A DNA stretch of 64,000 nucleotides from positions 66,508-130,507 of the forward strand of contig JBBSAM010000011.1 of the NCBI GenBank assembly GCA_038252255.1. Direction: 5' to 3'. Under the pieces are notes generated by a model. That model saw nothing but the letters and a program-made list of their open reading frames with translations. It was not told where the DNA came from and searched no databases. This document shows, in pieces, positions 51,588 to 59,702 of this stretch. This DNA comes from Chersky-806 sp038252255 (GTDB lineage Bacteria > Actinomycetota > Acidimicrobiia > IMCC26256 > JAENVU01). Position 1 is the first letter of the stretch. The number at the start of each line of letters is the position of its first letter. A program made the translations under genes and the position numbers.

Positions 51588-51616
51588 TGTGATTGTTTCT
51601 GACGCGTGTGATTGTT
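51588..51616 (+). repeat. Pair of 10-nt direct repeats upstream of the seven-gene operon
   Basis: TGTGATTGTT occurs at 51588-51597 and at 51607-51616, 19 nt apart (about two helical turns). The second copy ends 21 nt before the -35 box, a common position for activator sites. Confidence 0.5.
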
Positions 51617-51637
51617 GGTGTTGCGTTCACCTTTTCG

Positions 51638-51666
51638 TTGACACCGCGTACCCGCTGTCGTTATGT
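51638..51666 (+). promoter_or_regulatory. Promoter TTGACA - N17 - TTATGT of the seven-gene operon
   Basis: A consensus -35 TTGACA (51638-51643), a 17-nt spacer and TTATGT (51661-51666) lie upstream of AGGAGG (51716-51721) and the ATG at 51728. This is the best -35 match in the window and predicts a leader of about 55 nt. Confidence 0.6.
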
Positions 51667-51727
51667 TCCCCGCTCGGAGACGGAGCGCCGTGGTCCTCGA
51701 CCGGTGTTCCAAGGCAGGAGGCGAAGG

Positions 51728-53713
51728 ATGGCATGGATGCCAACGCGGTCAGGGTCAGTCGGTGTGGTCACACGCACACAGCGTGACCATGCAAAGAGCA
51801 GCACACCCAACGCGGTGCAGCTCTCGGTGCTCGTACCCACTCGCAACGAGTCGGCGAACATCGCACCGATGGTCGAGCAGCTGCGTCGCGCGTTACAGGG
51901 GATCAGCTGCGAGGTCGTCTTCGTCGACGACAGCGACGACTCGACACCTTCGGTAGTCGACGCGTTGATGCGAGCGGACGGTCATGCGCCGTTCCAGCTC
52001 TCGCTGCTGCACCGACCGCCCGCGGAGCGCGAAGGCGGGCTCGGTGGAGCGGTGGTTGCCGGCCTGCGGCACGCGCGAGGTGAGTGGGTCTGCGTGATCG
52101 ACGGGGATCTTCAGCATCCCCCCGACCTCGTGCCGGCACTGCTCGAGAAGGCGCAGGAAGATGGCGCGGACCTGGTTGTCGCGAGCCGCTACCTGGACAG
52201 CGGTGATGCGACGGCGTTGCCGCCGACCCGCACCTTGATCTCTCACCTGGCGACCGCCGCGGCCAAGGCCACCTTCTCGAAGGCACTTCGAGCGCTCTCG
52301 GATCCGATGAGCGGGTTCTTCCTACTGCGCCGGGACCTCGTCGACCCCGACAACCTGCGGCCGATCGGCTTCAAGATCCTGCTCGAGATCATCGTGCGGA
52401 ATCCCGACCTGCGGGTCGCCGAGGTGCCGTACACGTTCGGCGTGCGCCACAGCGGGGAGAGCAAGGCGAACGGTGGCGAGGGGCTCGGCTTCGCCCGCCA
52501 CCTCGCCCGCCTGCGGCTCCGTCGCGCGGAACGGGCGCGCGCGCTCACGCATCGGTACGACATCCACGGGATCATCTCGGTCGAGTCCGAGGGGCGCCTG
52601 CCGGAGCTCGAGTCGTTCCGCGTATCCGTGCTCCGCACCCCTGCGGACATCGTCGTTCGCATCGGCCGCCTCCCCGAGACGCCCGAGCCGCTCCCGGCCG
52701 GCGACCACTTCACGCGGCAGATGCGCTACATGGAACGAACGCGCGGTTACGGCTTCGCGGCGGACATCCGCATGGGTGAGCGCGTCGAGGTGCTCGCGGC
52801 ACCGCTCCTGCGGTACTCCCCGCACGTGCTCTACACGAACCTCGTGGAGCCGATCCTGCGCTGGGAGTTCGTCCGGCGGGGGTACGCGCTCGCGCACGGC
52901 GCCTGCGTGGTTCGCGGTGACGACGCCTTCATGGTCACGGCCCGCACGGACACGGGCAAGACCACGACGATGCTCAAGCTGCTCGACGCGCATCCCTACG
53001 GCTTCATCGCCGACGATTTCACGATCGTGCAGCCCGATGGAACCGTGCTCACGTACCCGAAGCCGCTGACGATCAGCAAGCACACGCTGCATGCGGTGAA
53101 GACCCCGCGGCTCACGTACCGGGAACGGTCCACGCTCGGGTTGCAGAGTCGGCTGCACTCACGTTCCGGCCGGCGCTTCGCGTTCTTCCTCACGCGCACC
53201 GGGCTTCCGGTGGCAACCGTCAACACCGTCGTCCAGCTGATCGTGCCGCCGCCGAAGTACGCGGTGCAGCGCCTGGTGCCCAGCGTGCACATGTCCGACA
53301 GCGCCAAGCTGGCGGGTCTGCTCGTCATCCAGCGCGCGGCACAGGGGTTCGAGTGGCTCGAGGAGGACGACGCGCTCGAGATCCTGCTCACGAACTGCGA
53401 GGACGCGTACGGGTTCCCGCCGTACCACCTCATCGAGGACTTCCTCCTGGAGTCGTCCTCCGACGACCTGCGGGCCGTCGAGCGCGAGATCCTCGCCGGG
53501 GCCTTCGAAGGCGTGGCTTCGGCACTCCTGTCCAGCAACCAGCTCGACTGGGCCACACGCATCCCCGCGTTGATCGACGAGCTGCCGGCTGGCTCCGTGC
53601 CGAATCGATACGTGGTCGGGGCCGACGGCGCGGCCGCGGCACTGGTGGAAGGGATGCCCGTCCGGTCGCCCTCGGCAGAGCCCGTCGTGGTCAAGTCCGA
53701 CGGTGCCGCGTGA
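51728..53713 (+). CDS. Fusion: GT2 polyprenyl-phosphate sugar synthase-like domain plus HPr-kinase-like P-loop domain
   Basis: 661 aa; AGGAGG lies 6 nt before the ATG. Residues about 30-275 are a DPM1-type GT2 domain: SVLVPTRNESANIAPMVEQL, VVFVDDSDDSTPSVVDAL, and VIDGDLQHPPDLVPALL with the DxD motif, then DPMSGFFLLRRDL. From about 380 an HPr-kinase/phosphatase-like fold appears: LAHGACVVRGDDAFMVTARTDTGKTTTMLKLLD (P-loop 405-412, Ala in place of its first Gly) and GFIADDFTIV with the Asp pair 429-430. No TM helix is seen. The GT half probably makes a polyprenyl-phosphate sugar; the P-loop half may be a kinase or an ATP-driven switch. It is first gene of the coupled operon. Confidence 0.75.
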   Translation: MAWMPTRSGSVGVVTRTQRDHAKSSTPNAVQLSVLVPTRNESANIAPMVEQLRRALQGISCEVVFVDDSDDSTPSVVDALMRADGHAPFQLSLLHRPPAEREGGLGGAVVAGLRHARGEWVCVIDGDLQHPPDLVPALLEKAQEDGADLVVASRYLDSGDATALPPTRTLISHLATAAAKATFSKALRALSDPMSGFFLLRRDLVDPDNLRPIGFKILLEIIVRNPDLRVAEVPYTFGVRHSGESKANGGEGLGFARHLARLRLRRAERARALTHRYDIHGIISVESEGRLPELESFRVSVLRTPADIVVRIGRLPETPEPLPAGDHFTRQMRYMERTRGYGFAADIRMGERVEVLAAPLLRYSPHVLYTNLVEPILRWEFVRRGYALAHGACVVRGDDAFMVTARTDTGKTTTMLKLLDAHPYGFIADDFTIVQPDGTVLTYPKPLTISKHTLHAVKTPRLTYRERSTLGLQSRLHSRSGRRFAFFLTRTGLPVATVNTVVQLIVPPPKYAVQRLVPSVHMSDSAKLAGLLVIQRAAQGFEWLEEDDALEILLTNCEDAYGFPPYHLIEDFLLESSSDDLRAVEREILAGAFEGVASALLSSNQLDWATRIPALIDELPAGSVPNRYVVGADGAAAALVEGMPVRSPSAEPVVVKSDGAA

Positions 53714-54270
53714 CCGAGGCCGTCGGACCCGCACTGGGTGAGCCCGTCCCCGGCTCGTCGAGGCCCCAGATCCTTGGCGCGTTCGACCGTCGGTGGCCCG
53801 GCGCCTGGTCGCGGTTCGTCCGCCTCGCGCGCTTCGGCACCGTCGGCGTTTCGGGGTTCGTGGTCAACGAGGTCGCGCTCGCGCTGCTCGTCTCGGGTCT
53901 CGGCTTCAACTACCTCCTCGGCGCGGTGCTCGCCACGCAGGTCTCGAGCCTCTGGAACTTCGCGCTCGTCGAGTACTGGGCGTTCCGCGGTACCGATGCG
54001 CGCCGACCGGTGCACCATCGGTTGGGCCTGTTCTTCGCGGTGAACAACGTCGCGCTGCTGCTTCGTGGCCCCATCCTCGTCGTGCTGACGAGCGTCGTAG
54101 GCCTCAACTACCTGGTCAGCAACCTCATCTCGCTCGGGGTGCTGACGGTGGCACGATTCGCGGTCGCCGACAGCTGGATCTGGGGCGAGGCGGTCGTGCC
54201 GGACGGCGAGATCGGCTCGGGCCCGGAGAGCGGGAGCTCGGTGCCCGGATCCGCGCTCGGCGAAGCATGA
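53710..54270 (+). CDS. GtrA-like small membrane protein (candidate lipid-sugar flippase)
   Basis: 186 aa, GTG overlapping the upstream stop. Four TM helices (FGTVGVSGFVVNEVALALLVSGLG, YLLGAVLATQVSSLWNFALVEYWAF, HRLGLFFAVNNVALLLRGPILVVL, LNYLVSNLISLGVLTVARFAVADSWIW) with the family's conserved Asn-Phe pattern and FRG after helix 2. GtrA proteins are proposed to flip polyprenyl-phosphate hexoses made by a partner GT2. Position between a GT2 and a GT39-like enzyme fits this step exactly. Confidence 0.82.
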   Translation: MTEAVGPALGEPVPGSSRPQILGAFDRRWPGAWSRFVRLARFGTVGVSGFVVNEVALALLVSGLGFNYLLGAVLATQVSSLWNFALVEYWAFRGTDARRPVHHRLGLFFAVNNVALLLRGPILVVLTSVVGLNYLVSNLISLGVLTVARFAVADSWIWGEAVVPDGEIGSGPESGSSVPGSALGEA

Positions 54271-55841
54271 GCACCTCGACCGAGCCCTCGGCCCGGTCTC
54301 TGCTCGCTCCGCTCGACCCGGCGCGCACCGAAGGCCCCTCCGTTGTCGCGACGGAGCCTCGACCGCGGATTCCGGCCTGGGCCTGGCCGCTGGGGATCGC
54401 GCTCGTCGCGACGCTGCTCCGAGTCTGGGCGTTGGACCGGGTCGGCTTCAACAGCGACGAGGTCGTCTACTCGAGCCAGGCGGCCGGGCTCGCGAACAAG
54501 GCCGACCTGAGCCGGCTCTTCCCCGTCTTCCGGGCCCATCCACTGCTCTTCCAGAGCCTGCTGTCGATCGTGTACCGCATCCACATGAGCGACTTCCTCG
54601 GCCGCCTCGTCTCGGCGTGCTTCGGGATCGGCACGGTCATGGCCGGGTACTTCGCCGGCCGGTCGCTCTACGGGCGCAAGGTGGGGTTGGTCGCCGCCGC
54701 GATCCTCGCGGCGATGCCGTACGCCGTCATCGTGAACCGCCAGGTGATGCTCGACGGGCCGATGGTCTTCTTCGCGACGGTCGCGCTCGCCCTTACCGCG
54801 CGCTTCGGGGTGACGCACCGGCCGCAGTGGCTCTACGCCGCGAGCGCGGCGCTCGGCCTCACGGTCCTCACGAAGGAGACGGGGATCATCCTGGTGATCG
54901 CCATCTACGCATTCGTGGTCCTGACGCCGGGGCTCGTGATCCGACTGCGCGACGTGGTCGTCTCCCTCGCGATCCTGTTCGTCGTCATGCTCCCGTTCCC
55001 GCTGGCCGTGCTGTTGGGAAACCGGGCCAAGACGGGTGAGCAGTACCTGATCTGGCAGATGCTCCGGCGGCCGAACCACGCGATGGACTTCTACCTGATC
55101 CAGATCCCCCCGGCGCTGGGCTTCGGTGTGGTGGCGGCGGCGATCGTGGGGTTCTGGTTCCTGCGCCGCGAGCGCAGCTGGCGAGAGACGTTGCTGCTGT
55201 GCTGGATCGCCGTTCCGATCGTCTTCTTCTCGCTGTGGCCCGTGAAGGGGTACGCGTACCTCCTGCCGATCGCGCCCCCGGTCGCGGTGCTCGCGGCGCG
55301 TGCCTTGGCTCGTCTTCCCGTGCGAGGCGTCGTCCGGGCCGGTCGCCGGCGCATCCCGGCGCTGCTCCTCACCGGCATCGTCGCGGTCGCGGTCGCGGCC
55401 ACGCTGCTCGTCCCTTCGTGGCGGGCGATCGACCCACCGGCAGGTACGTCACTGCTCGCGGGTGCGGGTGGCATACCGGGCGGTCGCGAGGCGGGCCGGT
55501 GGATGGCCGAGCATGTGCCCGAAGGCGCGCAGGTGCTCACGCTCGGCCCGTCCATGGCGAACATCGTGCAGTACTTCTCCCTGCGGAAGGCGTACGGGCT
55601 CTCGGTGAGCTCGAATGAGCTGCACCGCAACCCGGTCTACGAGCCGGTGCCGAACCCCGACCGGCTCCTGCGCCAGGGCGACCTGCAGTACCTGGTCTGG
55701 GACTCGTACTCCGCGAGTCGCTCGTCGGTGTTCTCCGCGAAGCTCCGCGATCTCGCGGCGCGCTTCCACGGAACGGTGGTGCACAGGGAGTACGCGGGGA
55801 ATCGCCATCCGGTCATCGTCGTGTACCAGGTCCGGCCGTGA
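54267..55841 (+). CDS. GT39-like polytopic glycosyltransferase (protein/glycan mannosyltransferase-like)
   Basis: 524 aa, ATG overlapping the GtrA stop. First external loop VGFNSDEVVYSSQAAGLAN has the Asp-Glu pair D64-E65 of PMT/ArnT-type enzymes. About 10-11 TM helices, then an external C-domain of about 110 residues after VAVAATLLVPSWRAID. RQVMLDGPMVFFATVALAL and LTKETGIILVIAIYAFVVL are family-like helices. It probably takes lipid-phosphate sugar from the GtrA step and puts it onto an exported acceptor. The acceptor is unknown. Confidence 0.8.
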   Translation: MSTSTEPSARSLLAPLDPARTEGPSVVATEPRPRIPAWAWPLGIALVATLLRVWALDRVGFNSDEVVYSSQAAGLANKADLSRLFPVFRAHPLLFQSLLSIVYRIHMSDFLGRLVSACFGIGTVMAGYFAGRSLYGRKVGLVAAAILAAMPYAVIVNRQVMLDGPMVFFATVALALTARFGVTHRPQWLYAASAALGLTVLTKETGIILVIAIYAFVVLTPGLVIRLRDVVVSLAILFVVMLPFPLAVLLGNRAKTGEQYLIWQMLRRPNHAMDFYLIQIPPALGFGVVAAAIVGFWFLRRERSWRETLLLCWIAVPIVFFSLWPVKGYAYLLPIAPPVAVLAARALARLPVRGVVRAGRRRIPALLLTGIVAVAVAATLLVPSWRAIDPPAGTSLLAGAGGIPGGREAGRWMAEHVPEGAQVLTLGPSMANIVQYFSLRKAYGLSVSSNELHRNPVYEPVPNPDRLLRQGDLQYLVWDSYSASRSSVFSAKLRDLAARFHGTVVHREYAGNRHPVIVVYQVRP

Positions 55842-57184
55842 GGCCCTGGCGGGTGGTGGCCGGCCTGGCCTGCGGGGTTGTGGTCGCGCTCACGAGCGTG
55901 CCGGCGGGCGCGTCAGCCGCGCCCTCGGTCGCGGGTTCCTCCCCACGTACGCCGATCCAGCACGTCGTCACGCTGATGCAGGAGAACCATTCCTTCGACA
56001 ACTACTTCGACGGCTACCCCGGTACCGACGGGCCGGCGAAGAGCACGTGTGTCCCGGTCGACCTCCTGGCGGCGAAGCCGTGCGTGAAGCCGTTCGTCAT
56101 CGGGAACCGTCCGTTGACGAGTCTCAACCACGACCGCGCCGCGCTCGAGACTGCGCACAACGGTGGGGCGATGAACGGGTTCGTCGCCGCGCAGCGCGGC
56201 CGGCTCGGCGCGAGCAACCTGACGATGGGCCACTACCAACGATCGGATCTCCCGTACTACTGGAACCTCGCGGGCCAGTACGTGCTCTTCGACCGGTTCT
56301 TCAGCTCGTCGCCCGGCACCAGCGCGGCGAACCACCTGTTCTGGGTCTCGGGTACCGCGGGTCCGCTCGCGGGTGAGTCGGTGCCGGCGGCCGGCCTCGG
56401 GGACCTCCCGACGATCTTCGACCGGCTCCAGGCGGCCGGGGTGAGCTGGAAGTTCTACGTCCAGAACTACGACCCGCGCGCGACGTACCGCCGCGGCCCG
56501 CACGCGGAGCGCAGCGCGCAGATCGCCCGCGTGCCCCTGCTGGCGTACACGCGCTACATCGACGACCCCGAGCTGTTCTCACACATCGTCCCGGTCTCGC
56601 AGTACTTCGAAGACCTGCAGCACGGCACGTTGCCGGCGGTGTCGTACATCGTTCCCTCGGGCTCGAGTGAGCGTCCGCCGAGCAGCATCGCGTCCGGGCA
56701 ACGGTTCGTCCGCTCGCTCGTGGACGGGCTGGCGGCCAGCCCGGAGTGGTCGACCAGCGCGTTCATCTGGTCGTACGACACGTCGGGCGGGTGGTACGAC
56801 CACGTACCGCCACCCCAGGTCGGCCAGGACGGGTACGGCTTCCGGGTCCCGGCGCTGCTCGTGAGCCCCTACGCCAGGAAGGGCTTCGTCGACCACCGGC
56901 AGCTCGACTCCACCTCGATCCTCCGCTTCATCGAGGACAACTGGTCGCTCCCGCCGCTCGCCGCTCGCGACGCCAACGCTTCGAGTCTCACATCGGCCTT
57001 CGACTTTGCTGCGGCAGCCCGACCTGCCGCGCTGGTGCCGGCTGACCGGCCGATCGCGACGGTGACCCGAGCGCGCACGAACGTCGTGCTCGTGCTGTAC
57101 GGAGCCTTGCTCGTGATCGCGCTGGCTCTGATCGGATTCGTCATCGCGCGCATGCGCCCGCCCAAGGAGATCGTGCTGCCGTGA
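55838..57184 (+). CDS. Membrane-anchored phosphoesterase, phospholipase C/acid phosphatase family
   Basis: 448 aa, GTG overlap with the previous stop. Signal peptide (about 1-28), then VVTLMQENHSFDNYFDGYPGT, with the family's E49-N50-H51-S52-F53-D54 metal-site start. FDRFFSSSPGTSAANHLFWVSG and WSYDTSGGWYDHVPPP (later metal ligands) complete the fold. A C-terminal TM helix (VVLVLYGALLVIALALIGFVIARM) anchors it with the active site outside. Possible substrates are lipid-phosphate carriers or phosphodiester-linked glycan; unproven. A cell-surface phosphoesterase in this operon could recycle the carrier. Confidence 0.8.
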   Translation: MRPWRVVAGLACGVVVALTSVPAGASAAPSVAGSSPRTPIQHVVTLMQENHSFDNYFDGYPGTDGPAKSTCVPVDLLAAKPCVKPFVIGNRPLTSLNHDRAALETAHNGGAMNGFVAAQRGRLGASNLTMGHYQRSDLPYYWNLAGQYVLFDRFFSSSPGTSAANHLFWVSGTAGPLAGESVPAAGLGDLPTIFDRLQAAGVSWKFYVQNYDPRATYRRGPHAERSAQIARVPLLAYTRYIDDPELFSHIVPVSQYFEDLQHGTLPAVSYIVPSGSSERPPSSIASGQRFVRSLVDGLAASPEWSTSAFIWSYDTSGGWYDHVPPPQVGQDGYGFRVPALLVSPYARKGFVDHRQLDSTSILRFIEDNWSLPPLAARDANASSLTSAFDFAAAARPAALVPADRPIATVTRARTNVVLVLYGALLVIALALIGFVIARMRPPKEIVLP

Positions 57185-58293
57185 CCAGGCGTCCGCTCGC
57201 GCGCATCGTCGTTGCCCTCGCGCTCGGCGCCGGCCTCGCCGGCCTGCTCGGTGGCCCGGCCGCGGGCGCGGCCGGCCCCGCGGTACCGGGCCCGACCGCC
57301 AAGCATCCCTTCCAGGGCCTGCGCCGGCTCACCGTCGCCACCATCCCGCCGGTTCCCGGCATGCGATTCGCGGTCGACGGCACGGAGTTCGTCGCGGACT
57401 CGCACGGAGTCGCCAGCACGGTGATCACCAAGGCCCAGCGCGAAGCCGTGCGCAACGCCCGCGACCAGCACCTCTCGGTCGTCACCCCGGTGAGCGAGTA
57501 CGAGCCGGGGGTCCGCGCCCACTTCTCCGGATGGTCGGGGAAGGGTCAGTACCGCGGTGGTCCGGTTCCCGAGGAGTACCAGCGCGCGACCTTCAACATC
57601 GAGTACCTCACGAGCTTCAGCTTCGCGACACCCGACGGTTCCAAGGTGGCTTCCCGGACCGTCGACACCATGCGCTTGCGGAGCAGCACGGGCTCGCGCA
57701 TGCTCCTGCACCGCTTCGGGCCGGTGTGGCTGACGGGGAGCCTGGCCGCGACCGGCCACAACGGACTGCAGGTGCGGGGGGTCTCGTACGCGGTCGACGA
57801 TGTCGTCACCCAAGGCGCGACGGTGGTGCACCGGGCACAGGAGCGGTTCTTCCCGAGCCGGCAAAAGACCGTCACCATCCCGCTGCTGCTGTTCGACGTG
57901 CAGTTCGTCGTTCACGACGCGTTCTTCGGAAGCGCGACCGGTTCGGCGATCAACCTCGAGTTTCCGGACGGCACGGCGCGGCGGTTCCCGCTGGATCGCC
58001 ACGGAGCGGTGACCGTTCCCCGACTGCCCCGGGGCTCATACCAAGCGAGAGTCGTCGGTGCCGGACCCGGGTTCAGCCAGAAGCTCACCGTGTCGAACGG
58101 GGCTCCGGTCGCGCTCGACGCCCTCACGTGGCTCGACACTGCCCTGCTCGTGGGATTCGTGTTGCTCGTGCTGGTCGCGCTCCTGCTCGCGGGCCGGTCG
58201 CTGCGCCGCCGGAGCCGTCGCCGGGGCACGCTCGATCTGGTCGACGCGGAGCACGTTGAAGAGCCCGAGCCCCAGATGGCGGGGAGCCGGTGA
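57181..58293 (+). CDS. Anchored exoprotein of unknown function
   Basis: 370 aa, GTG overlap with the preceding stop. I do not recognise a family. A signal peptide (about 1-33) is followed by an all-beta-looking region with repeated turns (PGMRFAVDGTEFVADSHGVAS, RFPLDRHGAVTVPRLPRGSYQARVVGAGPG) that could be two carboxypeptidase-regulatory- or Ig-like folds. A TM helix (WLDTALLVGFVLLVLVALLLAG) near residue 320 is followed by an Arg-rich tail. Topology matches the proteins on either side. Coupling to both neighbours suggests it is part of the same surface complex. Confidence 0.7.
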   Translation: MTRRPLARIVVALALGAGLAGLLGGPAAGAAGPAVPGPTAKHPFQGLRRLTVATIPPVPGMRFAVDGTEFVADSHGVASTVITKAQREAVRNARDQHLSVVTPVSEYEPGVRAHFSGWSGKGQYRGGPVPEEYQRATFNIEYLTSFSFATPDGSKVASRTVDTMRLRSSTGSRMLLHRFGPVWLTGSLAATGHNGLQVRGVSYAVDDVVTQGATVVHRAQERFFPSRQKTVTIPLLLFDVQFVVHDAFFGSATGSAINLEFPDGTARRFPLDRHGAVTVPRLPRGSYQARVVGAGPGFSQKLTVSNGAPVALDALTWLDTALLVGFVLLVLVALLLAGRSLRRRSRRRGTLDLVDAEHVEEPEPQMAGSR

Positions 58294-59702
58294 GACGCGT
58301 TCTCGGGGCGCTCGTCCTCAGCTGCGCGCTGGTCGGCGTGATGAGCACGCCCGGCGCACGGGCTGCGACGCGCCCCCGTGCGCACGTCCCCGGCCGGTCG
58401 ATCGCGTCGCCTCCGGTGCTCGCGTACTACTACATCTGGTTCGATCAGAGCTCCTGGAACCGGGCGAAGACCGACCGTCCCGAGCTCGGGCCGTATTCGA
58501 GCGACGACGCGGCCGTCATGCGAAGACAGATCCGCTGGGCCAAGCAAGCAGGCATCGAGGGCTTCCTCGTGAGCTGGAAGCACACGCCGACGCTCGACCG
58601 GCGGCTCACCCAGCTCATCGACATCGCTGAACAGGAGCACTTCGGGCTCGGGATCGTCTACCAGGGGCTCGACTTCCATCGTGACCCCCTGCCCGCGGAC
58701 CGCGTGGCCGGCGATCTCGACTACTTCGCGGCAACGTTCGCCGCCAGGAAACCGTTCCAGATCTTCGCCCGCCCGCTCGTCGTGTGGTCGGGGACGTGGA
58801 AGTTCAGCCCCGAAGACATCGCGCGCGTCACGGCGGGCCGGCGCGGCGCGCTCTCGATCCTCGCCTCCGAGCGCAACGTCGCCGGCTACACCCGGATCGC
58901 CGGCTCGGTCGACGGTGACGCGTACTACTGGTCGTCGGTGAACCCGGACACCTTCCCGGGGTACGTCGAGAAGCTGGCGGACCTCGGTCGCGAGGTGCAT
59001 TCGCGGGGAGGGCTCTGGATCGCGCCGGTGGCACCCGGCTTCGACGCCCGAAAGATCGGCGGTACGAGCGTCGTGGCTCGGGCCGGCGACCGGACGCTTC
59101 TGCGCGAGATCGATGCGGGACTGGCAACGTCTCCCGACGCGCTCGGCATCATCTCGTGGAACGAGTTCAGCGAGAACTCGCACATCGAGCCGAGCGTTCG
59201 GTACGGCTGGACGGCGCTCAACGCAGTCGGAGAGAGGCTCGGACACGGTCCGGTGGGGTCTACTGCTGACCACGGGACGGGATCGGCGGTCCCGTTGCAG
59301 CCCGAGGCTCGGGCACGACCGGCCCGCACTTCGGGCGTCGCGGCCACCGCACGGCGGGCGAGCTCGCCGTCGGGCCTGTGGATCCTCGCCGCGTTTGCGT
59401 TGTTCTTCGTCGCGCTCGTCGTGGTGATGGCCCGCCGCGCGCATCGGTCGCCGCATCTCCGCGTGGTCGCGCTCACTGATTCCGGTGCGAGCGCGCTCCA
59501 TCCCGCGCCCTCTCAATGCTCGCGAGACGCTCGAAGCTCGGTGGTGGCCCGGACATCGCCCGAGTCTCAGCTCGCGGCGTCCGAGACGGAAGCCGGTGGA
59601 AGCGTCAAGGTGCGGGCTCGCCGGGATCGTCGCCGGCGGACTCCGTGGCATCGCCTCATCCTCAACGAGCTCTCCGCCCGCCGGCGGAACCGGTCGGGTT
59701 GA
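58290..59702 (+). CDS. Membrane-anchored GH99-like glycoside hydrolase (endo-alpha-mannosidase-like)
   Basis: 470 aa, GTG overlap. Signal peptide, then a GH99/GH71-like barrel: VLAYYYIWFDQSSWNRAKTDRP, IRWAKQAGIEGFLVSWKHTPT, GLGIVYQGLDFHRDPL, RPLVVWSG, and IISWNEFSENSHIEPSVRYG, the WNEx(4-6)IEP active-site hallmark of GH99-type enzymes. A TM helix (LWILAAFALFFVALVVVMARRA) near 370-392 is followed by a basic, Ser/Arg-rich tail of about 75 residues. The known GH99 activity is endo cleavage of alpha-mannans, suggesting a mannose-containing target. Confidence 0.78.
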   Translation: MRRVLGALVLSCALVGVMSTPGARAATRPRAHVPGRSIASPPVLAYYYIWFDQSSWNRAKTDRPELGPYSSDDAAVMRRQIRWAKQAGIEGFLVSWKHTPTLDRRLTQLIDIAEQEHFGLGIVYQGLDFHRDPLPADRVAGDLDYFAATFAARKPFQIFARPLVVWSGTWKFSPEDIARVTAGRRGALSILASERNVAGYTRIAGSVDGDAYYWSSVNPDTFPGYVEKLADLGREVHSRGGLWIAPVAPGFDARKIGGTSVVARAGDRTLLREIDAGLATSPDALGIISWNEFSENSHIEPSVRYGWTALNAVGERLGHGPVGSTADHGTGSAVPLQPEARARPARTSGVAATARRASSPSGLWILAAFALFFVALVVVMARRAHRSPHLRVVALTDSGASALHPAPSQCSRDARSSVVARTSPESQLAASETEAGGSVKVRARRDRRRRTPWHRLILNELSARRRNRSG

